This document shows positions 26,595 to 36,149 of a stretch of DNA of 64,000 bases, piece by piece. The stretch comes from Peribacillus asahii (GTDB lineage: Bacteria > Bacillota > Bacilli > Bacillales > DSM-1321), in NCBI RefSeq assembly GCF_004006295.1, contig NZ_CP026095.1, forward strand, positions 4,431,501-4,495,500. Direction: 5' to 3'. The notes beneath the pieces were generated by a model. The model was not told the origin of the DNA and searched no databases. It was given only the letters and a program-made list of their open reading frames with translations. The translations under genes and the position numbers were made by a program. Every line of letters starts with the position of its first letter. Position 1 is the first letter of the stretch.

Positions 26595-27002
26595 ATGACT
26601 ACTCAGGAACAAATGAATGACCTTTTAGAGAAATTAAAGGAGAACCCTCCTAAAATTATCGGAGGTTATAAAAAGCAAGGATGGGCTATAAAAGCATTAG
26701 AGAAAATCAGCAATCCTGCTGTTGAAGAGGAAGAAAACAATTTGATTACAGCAAAGGCTGTTCTTAAAGCTAAGGACGAAACGTATTATCCTGCCTTTGT
26801 AACTTTAGATATGACAAATAACGGCCAAGTTGTTGGTGTTTATTTTATCTCTGAAGAAGAGGAACAGTTTGAGTTAATTCCTTATGAACTAGCTCAACCA
26901 TTTACAGATAAATCAGAAACTGAACTTATCCCCTTTACATATCGTACGCTCGAAAAGATTACTGGAGATCAAGTTCAAACAAACTGGCCCGATTTTTCTT
27001 AA
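26595..27002 (+). CDS. Hypothetical protein next to slaP-secA2
   Basis: A 135-residue acidic protein without signal peptide or membrane segment. I do not recognise the family. It has an N-terminal amphipathic helix (TTQEQMNDLLEKLKENPPK) followed by what looks like an alpha/beta fold (ITAKAVLKAKDETYYPAFVTLDM, GQVVGVYFISEEEE). The nearest strong ribosome site, GGAGGG, is about 13 bases before the ATG, which is far. It converges on slaP and shares a terminator with it. A link to SecA2 export is possible only by position. Confidence 0.7.
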   Translation: MTTQEQMNDLLEKLKENPPKIIGGYKKQGWAIKALEKISNPAVEEEENNLITAKAVLKAKDETYYPAFVTLDMTNNGQVVGVYFISEEEEQFELIPYELAQPFTDKSETELIPFTYRTLEKITGDQVQTNWPDFS

Positions 27003-27026
27003 TTCCTCCATTTAAAATTAATGATA

Positions 27027-27060
27027 AAAAGACTCCTCATCCATCGATGAGGAGTCTTTA
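27027..27060. terminator. Bidirectional terminator between the 135-aa gene and slaP
   Basis: AAAGACTCCTCATC pairs perfectly with GATGAGGAGTCTTT around a four-base loop, flanked by A and T runs on both sides. Confidence 0.92.
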
Positions 27061-27072
27061 GATTTGAGCTTA

Positions 27073-27963
27073 TCAAGCATTCGGTACGTAGACTTTCCAG
27101 CTTGATAAATTCGGATTTTTCTTTTGAACAAGCGGCTCAGGGAAAATAAACGTCCATGGCTTTGTCGTATTCGGCTGTACGGCAAAGTCATTAAGCGCAA
27201 AGCCGCCTTGACAAACTTGATCGCCATCTGCATCTTCCACAATTAATGGCAGCTGTTCAATGCTAATAGCCTTCGAACTTCCATTACGAATGAACACAGT
27301 AACAGCGAAGCTAGCATCTTCCTTCAACACAGCTTCCAGCCCCATAAAATTAACCTCGTCTTCCTTCAACTCCGGAAGATCTGCGACAATCTGCTGCAAA
27401 TGTTCAATTTGCGCTTGAGATAATTGCTCTTTCCAGTTAGGCTCTAAATCCAACTGATGTTCTGCTGCTTGAGATTTTAATTCAAATGCAATCGTCCAGC
27501 CTTCTTCTGGAATCGTATCGGTTAACAGTGATTCTTCCTCAAAGAAAAATCTCCAAGGCACGCATGATAACGCTGGAAGTTCACCCATCTCTGATAAATC
27601 AAACGAACCTTTTACAATCGGTTGACCCTCTTCATCCAATAACACTAAATCCACCATGTCAAATTGCACAGCTCGAGATAGCGTGTTACGAATGAATGCT
27701 TCTACAAGAATATCTTCCTCAAAGCGTGTCAAACGAATCCCTGAAATGGAAATTTGATTTGGCTTTAGAGATGGCAACTGTTGATGACGGAACATTAACA
27801 CATATTTTTCTTGTGTAGAAGGCTGCCACTCTTCATGAAACACAAGCTTTGTGTGAACGGCATCCGCATCTGTTGAAACGGCTTCTTCTGCTGTAGCTGT
27901 TTCAATCTTTTCTTCAACGGCTACGTTTTCTGCTTTTTTCTGTTTCTTTCCGAATAACCCCAT
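27073..27963 (-). CDS. slaP: Accessory Sec system S-layer assembly protein SlaP
   Basis: The 296-residue cytoplasmic protein looks like SlaP, which works with SecA2 in B. anthracis to secrete S-layer proteins. It starts [10 protein letters not shown], has an acidic low-complexity stretch (about 12-38), then two related domains of about 120 residues (about 40-160 and 175-296). Each has the pattern of a phenylalanine/leucine-rich beta strand followed by FIRN (EAFIRNTLSRAV and TVFIRNGSSKAI) and a PWxFxF end (VPWRFFFEEE and KPWTFIFPEP). It overlaps the secA2 stop by one base (TAATG), so the pair is one operon. The three SbsC-like proteins at 39-45 kb are the obvious candidate cargo, by inference. 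Confidence 0.85.
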   Translation of the reverse strand: MGLFGKKQKKAENVAVEEKIETATAEEAVSTDADAVHTKLVFHEEWQPSTQEKYVLMFRHQQLPSLKPNQISISGIRLTRFEEDILVEAFIRNTLSRAVQFDMVDLVLLDEEGQPIVKGSFDLSEMGELPALSCVPWRFFFEEESLLTDTIPEEGWTIAFELKSQAAEHQLDLEPNWKEQLSQAQIEHLQQIVADLPELKEDEVNFMGLEAVLKEDASFAVTVFIRNGSSKAISIEQLPLIVEDADGDQVCQGGFALNDFAVQPNTTKPWTFIFPEPLVQKKNPNLSSWKVYVPNA

Positions 27964-30350
27964 TACTCTTCTTCCTCCATCTGTTCTTCGAGCTCTTCTT
28001 TCACATGATCCATAAAATGAATGCTAATGCCAGATTCGATTTCATTCATTAACATGTTGAATTCATTTAGTGCTTCTTTATCGAATATTTGATACGGATC
28101 TTGCTGTCCATATCCGCTCAAGCTAATTCCTTCTTTAATGTTGCTCAAGCGATCTAAATGGCTCATCCAGTGCGTATCAATTTGCTCAAGCATGAAGCTC
28201 CTCAGCTGTTGACCAAGCTCCTCATTTTCTTGAAGCGTTAAAATATAGGATTTCAACTCTTCAAACGCTGCCATTGCTCGTTCTTCTACTTGTGCCCGCT
28301 CCACATCGATTAACTCTTCTTCCTGCCAATCTAATGATAGAAACACTAAAGAAAGCTCTCTAATAAACGATTCTAGACTGCGTTCTACACCATCTTCAAG
28401 CACTTCTTCTTCAGGATAATAAACCGCAACAAGTCGACGAATATATTTTTCCATATATTCTAGCAAAATAGAAAACATTTCTTCTGTCTCAAGGTCTAAG
28501 ATGCGATCGCGCATAGAATAAATAATTTTACTCTGTTCATTTAACGGGCTTTCCAGCTTTAATAAGTGGTTACGAGCAGACTGATGCATATATTCAATCG
28601 TTTCTTGCACTTTCTTCATATATTTATCAGGTGCTGGTGATAATACAAGCCCTTCTGCGTCCGTTTTTACTTTACTTACATAACGTTCATGTTGTTCTTC
28701 ATCATAATATGTGAACAAATCATCTTCTAATGAAATAATAAATTGTGAATTCCCTGGGTCTCCTTGACGCCCAGCTCGACCGCGAAGCTGCATATCAATT
28801 CGTTCGCTTTCATGACGCTCTGTCCCAAGAATATATAAACCGCCTAATTCTTTTACTTCATCGTCTAATAAAATATCTGTACCACGGCCTGCCATATTAG
28901 TCGCAATCATCACTTGGCCTTTTTGCCCTGCCTTCACGATAATTTCCGCTTCATCTGCTTCTGTTTTGGCATTCAAGACAAGATGTTTAATGTTTTCTTT
29001 CTTTAAGTGAATGGACAGCTCTTCCGATTGTTCAATAGACGTTGTTCCAATTAAAACCGGACGTCCTACACTGTTCACCCGCTTCACTTCAGAGACAATT
29101 TTCTTCATTTTACTTGCTTGGTCTTTATAAATTAAATCAGGTGCATCGATTCGTAAAATCGTTTTATTCGTCGGAATTGTAACGACTGGAAGCTGATACG
29201 TTTCCCAAAATTCCTTTTTCGATGGCGTTGCACTTCCTGTCATTCCTGACAATGTGCTGTATAAGCGGAAATAGTTTTGAACCGTAATCGTCGCTTGCGT
29301 TTCATTTTCTTCCGTAATTTCTACGCCTTCCTTCGCCTCAATGGCTTGATGTAATCCTTCACTAAATGAGCGGCCTTCCATCACTCGGCCTGTGAACTTA
29401 TCGATTAATTCGATTTTGCCATCCTTGATAATATAATCAACATCCCGCTTCATAATCACGTATGCTTTCAATGATTGAAGCACATTATGAAGCAGCTCTT
29501 GATGTTCCGGATCATATAAATTATCAATCCCAAACGCTTTTTCAATCTTATTTGCACCTTCGTCTGTTAAAAACGTATGCTTTGTTTCTAGAAACACTTC
29601 ATAGTCTACGTCTTTCTGGAACGTTTTCATAATTTGTGCTGTAATCGCAAACAGCTCTTGCCCTTCGCTTGATTTGCCGGCAATAATTAACGGCGTTCTC
29701 GCTTCATCAATTAAAATACTATCAATTTCATCAACAATCGCGAAGTTATGGCCACGCTGTACTTTAGCTTCTTTATGAAACACCATATTATCACGTAAAT
29801 AGTCGAAACCAAATTCCGTTCCGGTACCATATGTAATATCCGCTGCATAGGCTTCTCTTTTAGAAGAAGTGTCCATTTGAGATATATTTAAGCCCACGGT
29901 CATTCCAAGCATTTCGTGAACTTGGCCCATAATCTCTTTATCACGGCTTGCTAAATATTCATTAGCGGTAATGATATGAACGCCTTTTCCTTCTAACGCA
30001 TGCAAATAACTAGGTAAAGTAGAAACGAGTGTTTTCCCTTCCCCTGTATTCATTTGCGCAATTGAGCCTTCATTTAATACAAACCCGCCAATTAATTGCA
30101 CATCATAATGACGCAAGCCCAATACACGTTTCGCTGCTTCACGAACAACAGCAAACGCATCACATTGAATATCTTTTAACGTCTTGCCTTCAGCTAACAT
30201 CGATTTAAACTGATCTTTCATACCGCGCAACTCTTCATCGGAGTATGCTTCATATTTACTTTCTAAACTATTAACTGTATCGACAAGCTTATAAATGCGT
30301 TTTAAATCTTTTGAACTATCATTAAATAGTTTTTTTACACTAGATAACAT
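27963..30350 (-). CDS. secA2: Accessory preprotein translocase ATPase SecA2
   Basis: The 795-residue product is a full SecA-type DEAD motor. Walker A is in [15 protein letters not shown], the DEAD-like box is [15 protein letters not shown], and [17 protein letters not shown] and [17 protein letters not shown] are the SecA signature motifs. The helical scaffold domain follows, and the protein ends in an acidic tail. It lacks the C-terminal zinc-binding SEC-C motif of housekeeping SecA1, which is usual for SecA2. Together with slaP directly downstream it matches the B. anthracis type of accessory export, not the SecA2/SecY2 glycoprotein system of streptococci. No secY2 or asp genes are seen. 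Confidence 0.93.
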   Translation of the reverse strand: MLSSVKKLFNDSSKDLKRIYKLVDTVNSLESKYEAYSDEELRGMKDQFKSMLAEGKTLKDIQCDAFAVVREAAKRVLGLRHYDVQLIGGFVLNEGSIAQMNTGEGKTLVSTLPSYLHALEGKGVHIITANEYLASRDKEIMGQVHEMLGMTVGLNISQMDTSSKREAYAADITYGTGTEFGFDYLRDNMVFHKEAKVQRGHNFAIVDEIDSILIDEARTPLIIAGKSSEGQELFAITAQIMKTFQKDVDYEVFLETKHTFLTDEGANKIEKAFGIDNLYDPEHQELLHNVLQSLKAYVIMKRDVDYIIKDGKIELIDKFTGRVMEGRSFSEGLHQAIEAKEGVEITEENETQATITVQNYFRLYSTLSGMTGSATPSKKEFWETYQLPVVTIPTNKTILRIDAPDLIYKDQASKMKKIVSEVKRVNSVGRPVLIGTTSIEQSEELSIHLKKENIKHLVLNAKTEADEAEIIVKAGQKGQVMIATNMAGRGTDILLDDEVKELGGLYILGTERHESERIDMQLRGRAGRQGDPGNSQFIISLEDDLFTYYDEEQHERYVSKVKTDAEGLVLSPAPDKYMKKVQETIEYMHQSARNHLLKLESPLNEQSKIIYSMRDRILDLETEEMFSILLEYMEKYIRRLVAVYYPEEEVLEDGVERSLESFIRELSLVFLSLDWQEEELIDVERAQVEERAMAAFEELKSYILTLQENEELGQQLRSFMLEQIDTHWMSHLDRLSNIKEGISLSGYGQQDPYQIFDKEALNEFNMLMNEIESGISIHFMDHVKEELEEQMEEEE

Positions 30351-30379
30351 ACAGTTTCTCTCCTAATTACTTCTATTAG

Positions 30380-30399
30380 TTGACACTAGTCAAATTATA
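30380..30399 (-). promoter_or_regulatory. Candidate secA2 promoter with overlapping palindrome
   Basis: On the minus strand a TATAAT box at 30399-30394 is followed at once by the palindrome TTGAC-N4-GTCAA (30380-30393), where transcription would start. No good -35 box is seen. The palindrome could be a repressor site. Confidence 0.35.
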
Positions 30400-30495
30400 T
30401 CATAATTAGCTATATCCTGGTCGGATGTAAAAAATAATCAATTTGCGCCTGTAGGGTGAAATTCCGTCCTTCCGTACAAAGGAGCAGGGTGGAAG

Positions 30496-30547
30496 TTATC
30501 AACAGAGTTGTGCACATTTTATCCACAGTTCGGAAAGTCGCTGTGAC
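30496..30547 (+). repeat. 52-bp DnaA-box/palindrome element, copy 1
   Basis: Between secA2 and the large subtilase gene. Nonamers at element positions 1-9, 13-21 and 24-32 read TTATCAACA, TTGTGCACA and TTATCCACA; positions 42-52 read GTCGCTGTGAC. This is the most diverged copy in its first two boxes. All seven copies in the window are exactly 52 bp and lie in the same orientation. Confidence 0.88.
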
Positions 30548-30555
30548 ATGACTCT

Positions 30556-30815
30556 GATGAAGGACATTTCACTGGCTGAATTCCTCACTTTGGGCCTTCG
30601 TGACGTCGATGAAAGACTTTTCCCTGGCCGAATTCCCCATTTTGGTCCTTCATAACCCTAATGAAGGACTTTTCCACGGCTCGATTCCTCAGTTTTGTCC
30701 TTCATCACCCTGATGAAGGACATTTTCCTGGCTTGATTTCTCGATTTCGTCCTTCATGACCCTAATGAAGGACATTTTCCCGGCTTGATTTCTCATTTTT
30801 GTCCTCCAACACACC
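30556..30815. repeat. Five-unit tandem repeat, 52-bp period
   Basis: Units start at 30556, 30608, 30660, 30712 and 30764, exactly 52 bp apart. Each begins (g/a)ATGAAGGAC and ends near GTCCTTCAT, so every unit can fold as a hairpin or pair with its neighbour (TGAAGGAC/GTCCTTCA). The middle parts (about GGCTTGATTTCTC) are less conserved. It starts eight bases after 52-bp element copy 1 but has a different sequence. There is no reading frame. Confidence 0.88.
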
Positions 30816-30868
30816 TTGAGGCCAGCAAAAAAGGAAGTATTTGAAGAGAATGATGGTTCAACTAAATA

Positions 30869-30917
30869 GGGAGGCTACCCCGAAAGCCATTTTTCATGAC
30901 TTGTGGAGCAGCCTCCC
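30869..30917 (-). terminator. Long hairpin after the large subtilase gene
   Basis: GGGAGGCT pairs with AGCCTCCC, with an inner imperfect stem. The T run on the minus strand is weak, so termination efficiency is uncertain. Confidence 0.5.
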
Positions 30918-30930
30918 ATCTCTACTACTA

Positions 30931-33900
30931 TTACTTCAATTTTAACGATAATGTGTACGGGTCAAATGAGGCACGGCCTTTGCTGTCGCGTACTTTGATA
31001 TAGTATGTGCCTTTTGTTAGTTTTAACGATAGAATCTCTTTGTCACCTTGTCCATAGTAATCGGATTTAGCGACTCTCTTTCCATTTTTGTACACTTCGA
31101 TAATTCCATCAATTTCGGCTCCGGCATTTAGTGTTACCGTTGCTTGTTCCGTTTTAGTTGCTTTATAGACGAACCAATCTGTATCTCCATTTTGATAACC
31201 CGCATTTAAGTAAGCAGTTGCAGCATAAGACTTGCTATTCTGTTTCTTCAATGCAATTGGTTTAGACGGTGTATTATTTTTCACCTTAGAACCGGCATCT
31301 TCATCTTTTCGATTCACCGCATCAATATTTAATTTATACGGTAATAGAGAAATGCCTGAACCAGACTCTGTCATACCAAGCGTACTAACGAAATACGATT
31401 GATTTTTCTTTGCTTTAAAGGAACCTGTGGTCATTCCTGCGGCTATAGAATTTAATATATAAGACGAACGTTCATATTCATTTTCATCTAATTTACGATT
31501 TTTGTTCACATCTTCTGTAATCACAATCTGTCCATAAATAGGAGCAAGTAATTCTTCACCGTATTTATTCTTCAAAGCAGTCGTTGGTCGAGTACGAACG
31601 AACTTCACTCCATACGTTGCTGTTTGCTTAGCTGTGAAGTAATACGTATCCACATCATTCGGCATAGCAAAGTTGGCTTCTACTCCTTTTGCCGGTAAAT
31701 CTTTTGCTTGCTCAGGCAAATCATTTTCTTCATATTTGTCCCCAGGGTTGCTGATTAGCAGCTTAGATGAAATGCTATAGCCTTCATATGGGATTTGATT
31801 TGCACTCCAATTTGGGCTAACGGCCATGTAATATGTTTTATTCGCTTTTAAACCAGTCGTAATCTTATTGGCCATTAAAGCAGTCCAGCTATACCAGCTA
31901 AATTCTTCATTAGATGCAACTGGGGCTAAATATGCATAAGGCTTCCCTGCCTCATCTTGACCCTCTATTACTTCGTACAAGTTAACAGCTGGTACGTTTA
32001 CAGTTGGTGTCGGAAGATTGAATTGATAAATTCCTGTCGCTGTTGGATTCATTTTGTACCAATCTTGATCACCTGTATTTTGCAAATAGCCATTGAGCGT
32101 TGAAGCTATCTCGTATGGCTTAGCAATTGCAGCTAAGTACTCAATAAACTTCGACTCTTCCTCAAATTCTATTCCACCAGCATGTTGATCTTCATCTTCA
32201 GGAACCGTCTTCCCTTCAAGCTTTACGCTATATGGCAGCGCAGATGGGGCCGCTTCTGTGTTTCCTATAGATTCAAATATGAAATCACTGGAAGCAACTT
32301 CATAGTATGTCGGTTTATTCGTCACTTTAATATAGTATTCTTTGTCGGCTTCCGTATTGAAAATAAGAGTTTCTGACTCTCCAATTCTACCAGTATTGCT
32401 TGAATAGAGCGGTGGCATCTCTTCCGAAACTGTTTCCACTTGTGGCAGTTCCGTCGATGGCTGTCCTTCCCCTTCAATAACTGGTGGGAACAGCTGATCT
32501 TTTTCATACACGTGAGCACTCACATCTACCCCAGGAATACCGGAAATATCAAACTTCATAAGCTGAGCTTCTTTTGACGTAAAGTGGAAGAAATCATCCT
32601 CCCCTTCTTCCCCTGTGAAAACTAAGTTGTTTTGAGTAAACGGTAAGCTTGAAATGGCAATAGGAGCTTCTAATGTCGATTCATCTTCCGGTAAACTTGC
32701 TAGTTTGTCCACTTTCAACGTGTAGGAAGACTGCTTGCTACTCGAATCATCATAGCTGCCATTCACATCTTTCACACCGATTGCAACCATCCCGCTAAAC
32801 GGCGCCTTAATCAATTTTCCTTCTACTTTTCCTTCTTTCACATCATTAATATCTGTCAATTGCTGCTGATTGTCTCCATAAAAATGGATGCTCATTTTAT
32901 AATCGTAAGAAGAGTGGCCGATTAATGAAGCTTGAATATACTCGCCTTTTTCAACCGGCAGCTTCACCCACTTTTGCTCCGAAGGCTTAGTTAAAGAGTC
33001 CTTCACTTCTGCTGGAGCAGTGATAAGTGCTGCATTATTTACGATTTCTTTTTGTCCCCATGTTTGTTTTACGATAGTAGGGATCTTCTTCACATCGTAC
33101 GTTAATGCGCTTGTTAGATTAACAAGACCATTGCCATACTTCGTATCAAACCCTTTTTCACCAAGGTCTGTTGCTGTTTTTTCCAACACATATTCCACTT
33201 CCGCTGGTGTTAGTTTCGGATACTTGGACAATAGCAATGCCGCAGCTCCGGCAACGACAGGTGAAGCCATGGATGTACCGCTTAAACGGTCAAAAGTGGA
33301 GCCCTTCTTTACATCATAATAAGGGGCATAAATATCTTCTCCAGGTGCGACAATATCTGTCGAAGCACCATATGTAGAGAATTCACTTAGTTTCTTGTCT
33401 TTATTGACAGAGCCGACGCCAATAACCCCTTCATAGCTTGCCGGGTAGCTTGGCAAATTCATTCCATCATTTCCGGCCGCAGCGACTACAACAACGCCAC
33501 GATCAGTGGCTTTATCGACTGCTTCTTTTAAAAGATCAGAAGGCATAGAACCACCTAAACTCATATTAATGACCTTAGCTCCTTCGTCAACGGCTTCCAA
33601 AATAGCATTAGCAATCGTGTAATCGAACGTCCACATATCACCGCCAAACACATCGAATGAGAGGATTTTAGCATTTGGATTGACGCCATATCCACCGATT
33701 CCATTATCTTTCTTCGCGGCAATAATTCCGGCCACATGTGTTCCATGAATATCGGCAGCTGCTGGATTCATCGGGTCAATGATGTTTGTACTTGAAATAA
33801 TCGAATCTTTTAACTCAGGATGGTTACGGTCAATCCCCGTATCAATAACCGCTACTTTCACTTGATTCTTTCCTGCTAGCTTCTGTGCTTTCGCTGTATT

Positions 33901-34356
33901 TAATTGAGTATGAACATATTGCTCACTAATCTTTGGATCAATCGTTCCCGTTTGCTTGTAGATAGGGCTTAGTTGAACAGACATAACCTTGCTGTTCTTT
34001 TGATAATTTTGAATCGTTTGCTGTAATTTTTTCTTATCTTTTACCTTAATCGCAACATACTTTAGCCCACTGACTTGTTGAATAACCGTTCCACCGGCTT
34101 TCTTATGGTCATTAACCGTTAACGGTTTAGAATATTTAACAATGATGGTATCGTCACTAAAGTTTTTTGTTTTTTCCTTATTGGATAGACTGTTATTTAT
34201 AGACTGTTTGGCCACTTTTTCAGAACTGTTGACGGATTGCAGTTTTTTCGCAATCGGCTCGGCACTAGCTTCCACTGTCATACTAGCAAATGGTGAAGCT
34301 ACAAGCGCAAAGCTCGCTCCTAACGCTACTAATTTCTTCCTAATTGACTTCAACAA
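30931..34356 (-). CDS. Large secreted subtilase with repeated C-terminal PPC-type domains
   Basis: The 1141-residue extracellular serine protease starts with TTG (34356, or the adjacent in-frame TTG at 34353, which has better spacing from AGGAGG). Signal peptide about 1-32; propeptide about 65-135; S8 catalytic domain with D172 (VIDTGID), H204 (HGTHVAGI) and S362 (SGTSMASP). Residues 430-1141 hold several beta-sandwich repeats of the pre-peptidase C-terminal type, each with a DWYK/DTYYF/DWFVYKA element. These may bind substrate or wall. It has no SLH or LPXTG anchor. It is flanked by 52-bp element copies 1 and 2. Confidence 0.9.
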   Translation of the reverse strand: MLKSIRKKLVALGASFALVASPFASMTVEASAEPIAKKLQSVNSSEKVAKQSINNSLSNKEKTKNFSDDTIIVKYSKPLTVNDHKKAGGTVIQQVSGLKYVAIKVKDKKKLQQTIQNYQKNSKVMSVQLSPIYKQTGTIDPKISEQYVHTQLNTAKAQKLAGKNQVKVAVIDTGIDRNHPELKDSIISSTNIIDPMNPAAADIHGTHVAGIIAAKKDNGIGGYGVNPNAKILSFDVFGGDMWTFDYTIANAILEAVDEGAKVINMSLGGSMPSDLLKEAVDKATDRGVVVVAAAGNDGMNLPSYPASYEGVIGVGSVNKDKKLSEFSTYGASTDIVAPGEDIYAPYYDVKKGSTFDRLSGTSMASPVVAGAAALLLSKYPKLTPAEVEYVLEKTATDLGEKGFDTKYGNGLVNLTSALTYDVKKIPTIVKQTWGQKEIVNNAALITAPAEVKDSLTKPSEQKWVKLPVEKGEYIQASLIGHSSYDYKMSIHFYGDNQQQLTDINDVKEGKVEGKLIKAPFSGMVAIGVKDVNGSYDDSSSKQSSYTLKVDKLASLPEDESTLEAPIAISSLPFTQNNLVFTGEEGEDDFFHFTSKEAQLMKFDISGIPGVDVSAHVYEKDQLFPPVIEGEGQPSTELPQVETVSEEMPPLYSSNTGRIGESETLIFNTEADKEYYIKVTNKPTYYEVASSDFIFESIGNTEAAPSALPYSVKLEGKTVPEDEDQHAGGIEFEEESKFIEYLAAIAKPYEIASTLNGYLQNTGDQDWYKMNPTATGIYQFNLPTPTVNVPAVNLYEVIEGQDEAGKPYAYLAPVASNEEFSWYSWTALMANKITTGLKANKTYYMAVSPNWSANQIPYEGYSISSKLLISNPGDKYEENDLPEQAKDLPAKGVEANFAMPNDVDTYYFTAKQTATYGVKFVRTRPTTALKNKYGEELLAPIYGQIVITEDVNKNRKLDENEYERSSYILNSIAAGMTTGSFKAKKNQSYFVSTLGMTESGSGISLLPYKLNIDAVNRKDEDAGSKVKNNTPSKPIALKKQNSKSYAATAYLNAGYQNGDTDWFVYKATKTEQATVTLNAGAEIDGIIEVYKNGKRVAKSDYYGQGDKEILSLKLTKGTYYIKVRDSKGRASFDPYTLSLKLK

Positions 34357-34597
34357 ATCTCCTCCTAATCTAGCAAATTATGTTTATCGTAACAAATATC
34401 CCATTTCAAAAGAACCAATATATACCCATATTTTTAAAATAAATATAAAAATTGTCATATAATTGTAATATTTTTCTCGAAAATCACACAATTAAATGAA
34501 ACAATTCCTTTACATTAAGCCACTTATATGATTCTCTACTCCCAATTCCGCACATACTACAAACAACCAACACCTAAAGATAAAGGAGCGGAACAAA
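34357..34597. promoter_or_regulatory. Divergent region between the subtilase and alkaline phosphatase genes
   Basis: No gene is visible. AGGAGGA serves the subtilase and AAAGGAGCGG the phosphatase. A TATAAT-like sequence lies near 34460, but I could not define a full promoter or a convincing Pho box. Confidence 0.45.
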
Positions 34598-36043
34598 TTG
34601 AATAGAAGTTATACACAGATTTATACACATATTATCCACACCTTGAAAAGTCGCTGTGACATTTTGCTGGTTGCGCTTCTCCTCCTAGCTGCTCCGATGC
34701 AGGTTCATGGTCAGGGGCAGCTACATACTCCTGCGAAGAACGTGATTTTGCTCATTGGCGATGGGATGGGGCTTGGTCAACTGGAAGTTGCTCGTCAGCT
34801 GGAGTATGGCAAGACGGGTGTTTTACATATGGAGACACTCAATCATGTCGGTCTGATGCGCACGTACTCAGCCAATAACTTTGTCACCGATTCAGCGGCT
34901 GGTGGTTCGGCGATTGCCACAGGCATCAAGACGAATAATGAATCGATTGCGATTAATGAGAAAGGACAAGAAGTAGATAGTATACTCGATGCCTTTCAAA
35001 CACATGGCAAAAAAGTAGGCATCATCTCTACAAACACCGTTGTAGATGCAACACCTGCCGCTTTTGGAGCGAGCGTCGCCAACCGCTGGACAGATGCGGC
35101 TGATATTGCACGGCAGCTGTTTAACCATAAAATCGATGTCATCCTTGGAGGTGGAGCCAGCTATTTTACGCCCAAGAAGCAAAATGGCGTCGATTTAATA
35201 GAAAAATTCCGTAAAGCCGGTTATACGATTGCAACGAATCGCAATGATTTAGTTGCTGCGTCACCGAGGAACAATAAACTAGTAGGTCTGTTCCACCCTG
35301 CCTATATGAATTTTCAGATTGATAAGGAAGAATATAAATCTGAAGAGCCTACATTACAAGAGATGACAATGAAGGCGATTGATGTTCTATCCTGGGGAGA
35401 AGAAGGATTTTTTCTAATGGCTGAGGGAGCAAGAATCGACCATATGGCTCATGCTGCTGATGTCACTGGGATTTGGAAGGAAACCATTGCGTTTGATCAA
35501 ACCGTGAAAGCAGTTGTGGATTGGGCTAAGAAACGCAACGACACGCTCGTCGTTGTCTTAGCAGATCACGAAACGATGGGAATTTCCGCAACAGAAAAGA
35601 TGAACATCGAAGGCTTGAAAAAAGTAAACATGAGTGCTGAATATATGGCGAAACAGCTTCAGGCAACTAAAGATGCTCGACTTGCACCTGAACGTGTGAT
35701 AGAGGTCTTTAGTAAACATGCCAATATCCAGCTTACACTAAAAGAAGCACAGCAATTCATTAAGAATATAGAAAGCAATCGGACGATGGTGTATCCACAA
35801 AATCGCGTAAATTGGGAAGTGGGCAGCACCATCGCTAAACATTACAACGTAGGCGTCGTCGATTCCAGCATTCGTGCCGCCAGTTCTACTGGTGGACATA
35901 CAGCCAATATGATTCCGATATTCGCAACCGGACCTGGAAGCTCAGCTTTTAACCGAGTCATCGACAATACCGATGTCTCAACTATCATTACAAACGCTGC
36001 CAATATTCCATTTACGCCAGGGCAACAGCTAGGAAACCAGTAA
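34598..36043 (+). CDS. Secreted alkaline phosphatase
   Basis: The 481-residue product belongs to the PhoA family. Metal and active-site motifs are NVILLIGDGMG (D55), the nucleophile S99 in VTDSAAGG, EGARIDHMAHAAD, VLADHETMG and STGGHTANMIPIF. It releases phosphate outside the cell. The start is TTG at 34598 after AAAGGAGCGG. The coding sequence for residues 4-21 (SYTQIYTHIIHTLKSRCD) is copy 2 of the 52-bp element, so the n-region of the signal peptide (about 1-38, ending QVHGQ) is made from the repeat. No downstream start codon would leave a complete signal peptide. Confidence 0.9.
   Translation: MNRSYTQIYTHIIHTLKSRCDILLVALLLLAAPMQVHGQGQLHTPAKNVILLIGDGMGLGQLEVARQLEYGKTGVLHMETLNHVGLMRTYSANNFVTDSAAGGSAIATGIKTNNESIAINEKGQEVDSILDAFQTHGKKVGIISTNTVVDATPAAFGASVANRWTDAADIARQLFNHKIDVILGGGASYFTPKKQNGVDLIEKFRKAGYTIATNRNDLVAASPRNNKLVGLFHPAYMNFQIDKEEYKSEEPTLQEMTMKAIDVLSWGEEGFFLMAEGARIDHMAHAADVTGIWKETIAFDQTVKAVVDWAKKRNDTLVVVLADHETMGISATEKMNIEGLKKVNMSAEYMAKQLQATKDARLAPERVIEVFSKHANIQLTLKEAQQFIKNIESNRTMVYPQNRVNWEVGSTIAKHYNVGVVDSSIRAASSTGGHTANMIPIFATGPGSSAFNRVIDNTDVSTIITNAANIPFTPGQQLGNQ
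34609..34660 (+). repeat. 52-bp DnaA-box/palindrome element, copy 2 (inside a coding sequence)
   Basis: Nonamers TTATACACA, TTATACACA and TTATCCACA, all of the TTATNCACA form, then GTCGCTGTGAC at the end. It lies within the first 21 codons of the alkaline phosphatase gene, in frame without stops. Confidence 0.9.
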
Positions 36044-36063
36044 TAGCTTGTCAGAACAAAATC

Positions 36064-36095
36064 AAAAAGGAGCGAAATGATTTCGCTCCTTTTTG
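36064..36095 (+). terminator. Rho-independent terminator after the alkaline phosphatase gene
   Basis: GGAGCGAAA pairs with TTTCGCTCC around a three-base loop and five T follow. 52-bp element copy 3 begins three bases later. Confidence 0.92.
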
Positions 36096-36097
36096 GG

Positions 36098-36149
36098 TTA
36101 TCCACATAGTTATGCACATTTTACCCACAACTCAAAAAGTCACTGTGAC
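36098..36149 (+). repeat. 52-bp DnaA-box/palindrome element, copy 3
   Basis: Nonamers TTATCCACA, TTATGCACA and TTACCCACA, ending with the perfect palindrome GTCACTGTGAC. Element position 43 is the last base of the stop codon of the minus-strand beta-helix gene. Confidence 0.92.

Noticed and set aside
30556..30815. CRISPR array
   Set aside because: The five units are contiguous 52-bp tandem repeats without unique spacers, and no cas genes are present.
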